Origin: Buddleja alternifolia
Lineage: Eukaryota > Streptophyta > Magnoliopsida > Lamiales > Scrophulariaceae
NCBI GenBank assembly: GCA_019426215.1
Contig: CM033393.1
Coordinates: 50,718,645 to 50,782,644, forward strand
Length of the DNA stretch: 64,000 nt
Direction: 5' to 3'
Below are positions 60,224-64,000 of the stretch, one piece after another. Position 1 is the first letter of the stretch. Each line of letters opens with the position of its first letter. Under the pieces are notes generated by a model. It was not told the DNA's origin. It ran no database searches and saw only the letters and a program-made list of their open reading frames with translations. The translations under genes were made by a program, and so were the position numbers.

Positions 60224-60582
60224 CAATACCAAAAATTTGATTTTTGTCCATGTCAAGTAGCCATGGTGAAAAGCTCATTTGACATGGTCAAAATTGATTG
60301 ACCATGGCTTTGCCTCGCATTTAGCCGTGGTATTTGCAAGCAATGTCAAAACATTGCCCATACCTTATAGACATTGTCAATGTTATGTTTTTTGCAAAAT
60401 CAATGGCTTAAAGTCCTATCGTAGAAAAGTGTTAGATAATCATTTCTTCTATTATGGTTAGTTAGAGCTTAAAATAATTAACATAAAACTTTTACCACGA
60501 CCAATGGATATAGACTATTATATACCACGGTTTTTAGCCATGACATGTATTTTCATTGACAATACTTAATTTTCTTGTTGTG
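60224..60582. mobile_element. CACTA-like MITE, 359 bp
   Basis: The right end in reverse complement is CACAACAAGAAAATTAAG, similar to the CACTACAAGAAAA terminus of plant CACTA elements. The left end CAATACCAAAAATTTG is diverged. TTA flanks both sides (60221-60223 and 60583-60585), the 3-bp duplication expected. The interior carries repeated CCATGGTNAAAA / GACATGG words in both senses. The call rests mainly on the right end. Confidence 0.5.
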
Positions 60583-60585
60583 TTA

Positions 60586-61302
60586 TTATATATTGCTTGA
60601 TTATCCTTTTTGAACTTTAAAGTTCCCCAAAGTAAAAGATTTAAAGTCGAATGCTATACAAAAGAGAAGAAAAAAAAATTATATGAAATTCAGAAGGATT
60701 TTCAATTCTGACATTATCAATTTAGTTACTTATCAATTATTAGTTTTCTCTCTATCCACCACTATTTTGTCTCCAGTTCTTTAGATATTCACTCAATCGC
60801 AATGATCAATTTGTAGAAATAAATTGAAAATATATTGTAAGCAAGTAAAGTAAAAAAAGAGGAAAAAGAAAAGATATTGTTGTGTTTACAAATTTTAAGA
60901 AAATAAATTCACTAGCTATTAGCTAAAGATTTTTCCAACTCACCTATTGGTGTTAAACATTGCCACCAACGGTGTTCAAATTATAAGGGGCTCATCGACA
61001 TATCAATAGTTTAGAGGGTGATTAAGAGATGTATATGGTACACTTTAAAATTTCCACTTGATTTTCACCCTAATTCAAAATTTTCTAGTATTTTTTTATC
61101 GGGTAATTTTATATCAGATCGTGTCCAATAGTTCGAGTATAAATTTCGTGTTTATCTCCACAGTCCACACGTGGAAAACTGACAAAGTTGTGTACTAGGG
61201 TTACAAAAGGGGAAGGTCTTCAAAAAGAGTCAGTAGTATTTGTTGCAAATTGGGCGTCATCGGTCGGCTCCAGAATCTTGTAAATTGAACCTTGTTGTGG
61301 AG
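60586..61302. other. Upstream region of the third DUF295 gene
   Basis: AT-rich with no element boundary found. The last 100 bases form the presumed leader of the gene starting at 61303. Confidence 0.5.
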
Positions 61303-62574
61303 ATGGCTTCTTCGATTTTACGTTGGATTTCTCGAAAAGTCACCGCCGCTGCGAGATCTCCTCCTAATTCTCCGCCTTGGCCGAAAAGTCCCCGTAAAAA
61401 TTGTGTTAAGTTGCAGATCGGGCCGGACAGTATTTGGATGTCGTCATTCCCTCAGAAGACGGTCTTGCCTTCAAGGATCTCTCTGTGGCTGATGCTACCT
61501 CCAGCTGTTGTTGAAGGCGGCTTCCCCAACAACAATAATAATAATATGGTTTACATGTTCTACAGCGTCGCAGAGGACACAGTCATAGGTCTCAGCAAGA
61601 TCAGAGGCAGTAGAGGAGGAGGGGAAGTACCAGACGATGACGTTGAGTTTGTCGGATTGTCACATGGCTGGATAGCTTCGATTAATCGGCGCAACTGTGA
61701 TCTGTTTCTCTCCAGTCCCCTCTCTGGCTGTCACGTAAAGCTTCCCCCCATTCACACCTTACCTATCCCCCAATCTAACTTAAAGGGCGGGTACGGCTGC
61801 GTAAATAAGCTAATAATCTCTTGCTCTCCAGTTGTAGAAGATCGCTATGCCATTGACAAGTGCCGTGCGATGATGTCTTTCGGCCCCACAGATAGATTGG
61901 CTTTCTGCTGCCCTGGCCGCAGCACGGAGTGGACTCCCATTGGAGAGCCGTTTGACTACGGGAGAAGAAAAGCAAGGAAATATGAGAGTTTTGTCTATTC
62001 CAGCGTGGATGAGTGCTTCTTATGCCTAACGGAAAATGGGGAATTTGAGTCTTGGGATCTTCGAAACCCTAAATCTCCAATGCTTTCTCCTATGGACGTG
62101 TCCATGAACCAGGTGGGTTACCCTTGGGCCGCCCGGTTGGCGGAGGATGATCAGCACAAGCTCAGAATGTTTTCATTCCTGGTGAATTCATCATGGGGCA
62201 GATTGTATCTCGTGAGGCGCCACGTGATGGAACATCTGACCCCCGATGGTTCAGACAAGTGTCCATACAAGACTATTGGTTTTGATGTTCACAGATATTA
62301 TCCTAGGCAAAGGGAACTAAAGTACGTGAACAGTTCGTTGGATGGTCTGGCTTTGTTTATTGGTAAGAACCATTCATTTGCGGTGAGAGCGAGTAACTTC
62401 CCTGAACTGAAGCCCAACTCCATTTACTATACCGACACACAACCTCGCGGGCATGATATTGGGATCTTCAATCATGAAGATGGGACTTTCTCGTCCTGCT
62501 ATTATCCATTGGATGTCACAAGCTTTCCAAGGATCATCCCAGCACCTATGTGGTTCACTCCAACACCAATTTAG
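61303..62574 (+). CDS. DUF295-domain protein, diverged paralog
   Basis: Single exon, 423 residues from the ATG at 61303; the open frame further upstream has no ATG. The N-terminus MASSILRWISRKVTAAARSP is basic, Ser/Ala-rich and without acids for over 30 residues, as in an organellar transit peptide (inference). The DUF295 region shares GLSHGWIASINRRNCDLFL, HVKLPPIHTLPIPQSNLKGG, CRAMMSFGPTDRLAFCCPG, SLDGLALFIGKNHSFAVRAS and LKPNSIYYTD with the tandem pair and ends MWFTPTPI. The middle is more diverged and has a few extra residues (SMNQVGYPWAARLAEDD). It has no F-box. The nucleotide match around HVKLPPIHTLPIP is nearly perfect with copies 1 and 2 while flanks differ, which suggests strong constraint or gene conversion. 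Confidence 0.82.
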   Translation: MASSILRWISRKVTAAARSPPNSPPWPKSPRKNCVKLQIGPDSIWMSSFPQKTVLPSRISLWLMLPPAVVEGGFPNNNNNNMVYMFYSVAEDTVIGLSKIRGSRGGGEVPDDDVEFVGLSHGWIASINRRNCDLFLSSPLSGCHVKLPPIHTLPIPQSNLKGGYGCVNKLIISCSPVVEDRYAIDKCRAMMSFGPTDRLAFCCPGRSTEWTPIGEPFDYGRRKARKYESFVYSSVDECFLCLTENGEFESWDLRNPKSPMLSPMDVSMNQVGYPWAARLAEDDQHKLRMFSFLVNSSWGRLYLVRRHVMEHLTPDGSDKCPYKTIGFDVHRYYPRQRELKYVNSSLDGLALFIGKNHSFAVRASNFPELKPNSIYYTDTQPRGHDIGIFNHEDGTFSSCYYPLDVTSFPRIIPAPMWFTPTPI

Positions 62575-62660
62575 GAAGATTTCTAGATTATGTTTTATTT
62601 ATGTTATTGTTCTATTCGAAATAACACGGGATGTTTTTTCTATTTATCTTTTATCTATAA

Positions 62661-64000
62661 CTAGTAATTAAGAGCACGTGCGTTGCACTTGTTTATATGA
62701 ATCTATTAAATTAATTGAAAAATCAAATAAATAAGAATTATAATATGTACAAGAAATATGAATGAAAGACGTAGCATCTTATTAATAAGTATACATCACA
62801 CTGCTTCATAAGAATAAGTTGTAAATTATCTTAAAGCGAATCTGATTGCTCGAGCATGTATTGAAAGAGGATGAACACACATCTTTCGTTGCTTCCGTAA
62901 TTGATTAACATGTTGACAATATGTTTTTTTCTTCTCCTCATGCAAGTCATGGAAACAAACATAATTATAATGGTGTAACCAAGAAAATTTAAAATATCAG
63001 TTGTAGATGATAAATAAATTAAATGACATACAATAGAAAAAATTAAATGATAAATAACATGAATAAAAAATAAGGTTTAATATTATATGAAGGTCTAATT
63101 ATTCATTTTCTTGTTTGATCTTAATGGACGTTTTAACCTTGTTTTTACTTTACTTCACGCTTTTTTTATTATTATTATTTTTCTTTCTTAAATTGCTCAA
63201 TTTGTCTTCATCATTACTTGGAATTATATTGTTGATGTCTCATTCCCTATTGTTCTTTGTCAGCTACTTTGTCCCCCTTGCATACTTTCTTCATAATTGG
63301 TGGTATATATTTTGAAGTTCCCTCAGTAGAAGAAACTTATTTAAGAGTTTCACTTGCATTAATTATTCTCCCGGTGATTTTTTTCCTTTCTCTTTTTTAG
63401 TTTGTGGTCGTACTATTTCATTTGCATTCTCTATAACACTAAGCTTGCCCTTTGTGATTTCTGCTTTTCTATTAAGTGAGATGAGAAAGTGGATATCATT
63501 TGATGTTTGTAGGCTAATTAAGTGATCTATAATACTTTGAGTTGTATTCTCGCTGGGAACTTCAGTTAGTCAACATGCTCGTTCTCTGTTGCCAATATTT
63601 CCTGATTTTTCATGTAATCAGTTGAGTGGAATTTTTTGTTCTCAAATCTAGATAAAAAAAGTCACAGTAAGACGGTTTATTGATTTTTCTTCATTGATAT
63701 ACTCAATAATCGTCTCATATGGAATTTATTGTTACCTTCATTATCAGTTGGTTCCTCACAGTTCTCAACTCTAAGTAATAACTCACTGAAGTTAGGGTCA
63801 CTTCTAGCCTTCATATTCATTGACAAAGTAATTCCTATCAGCCTAACACCTTTTTGGGCCACCATACCACTCTAGGTCAGCAACAGTCTTTTACTCCGGG
63901 CATTCAAATTTTCAGCCCATACAGAACATGCCTGACATCCTTGGACCTGCCCCGTTTCAGCTCCAGCAGCTCGCTTCCACGACCCATTCTTTTCAGTTGT
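62661..64000 (-). mobile_element. Helitron 3' part with helicase fragment, running off the right edge
   Basis: On the minus strand the 3' terminus is hairpin GTGCAACGCAC, then GTGCTCTTAATTACTAG at 62661, before a host T at 62660. In the same orientation, 63865-63677 encodes ITLSMNMKARSDPNFSELLL, matching the LTxNMRAxxDPxFSxFLLR segment of plant Helitron Pif1-type helicases as I remember it. The frame is short and broken on both sides. The 5' end is outside the window. The interior is otherwise AT-rich with no intact ORF. Confidence 0.65.

Overview
This window is nuclear DNA of a flowering plant. It is AT-rich, its genes carry many GT-AG introns, and intergenic space is filled with MULE, hAT, Helitron, LINE, LTR and MITE sequence. 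The gene set (an R2R3-MYB of the MYB98/MYB64/MYB119 kind, tRNA m1A58 methyltransferase, plastid anthranilate phosphoribosyltransferase, CPxC glutaredoxin, DUF295 proteins) fits a core eudicot, but nothing here fixes the species. All assignments come from reading the sequence; no search was run.

The left third (1-21.5 kb) is gene space. An R2R3-MYB gene (+, 1963-4430) is followed by a small Mutator-type MITE. TRM61, the catalytic subunit of tRNA m1A58 methyltransferase, lies on the minus strand (6884-5303). A seven-span membrane protein gene related to Rolling stone has 8 coding exons and a long leader intron (+, 11706-15141). PAT1, the second committed enzyme of tryptophan synthesis, has 10 exons (+, 16700-19485). 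A class I glutaredoxin of the GRXC2 type has 4 exons (-, 21397-20154). I could resolve an uninterrupted reading frame through all the introns of each of these genes.

From 21.5 to 37.7 kb mobile DNA dominates. The promoter and first two exons of the glutaredoxin are duplicated upstream of the gene, and that copy is split by a 1,245-bp solo LTR with a 5-bp target duplication. Next come an LTR remnant with a tRNA-iMet primer site, a decayed hAT transposase gene split by a second hAT element (8-bp target duplication), an intact 370-codon ORF of unknown family, a four-copy 208-bp tandem repeat beside a telomere-like tract, and a decayed MuDR-type transposase gene.

From 37.6 to 42.9 kb is a ~2.7-kb tandem duplication. 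Each unit carries a broken 5' piece and one intact DUF295 gene, and a third, more diverged DUF295 gene lies at 61303-62574. Between them are a 56-bp minisatellite, one Helitron inserted inside another of the same family, a plant-mobile-domain pseudogene whose premature stops are all C-to-T type, a LINE reverse-transcriptase pseudogene, a separate RNase H fragment, a MULE with a 9-bp target duplication, and a CACTA-like MITE. A third Helitron, with a helicase fragment, runs off the right edge.

The host genes are unrelated housekeeping or regulatory genes and do not form a pathway cluster. The most unusual structures are the upstream glutaredoxin exon cassette, the unknown 370-codon ORF, the nested Helitrons and hATs, and the DUF295 duplication whose unit starts in MULE leader sequence.
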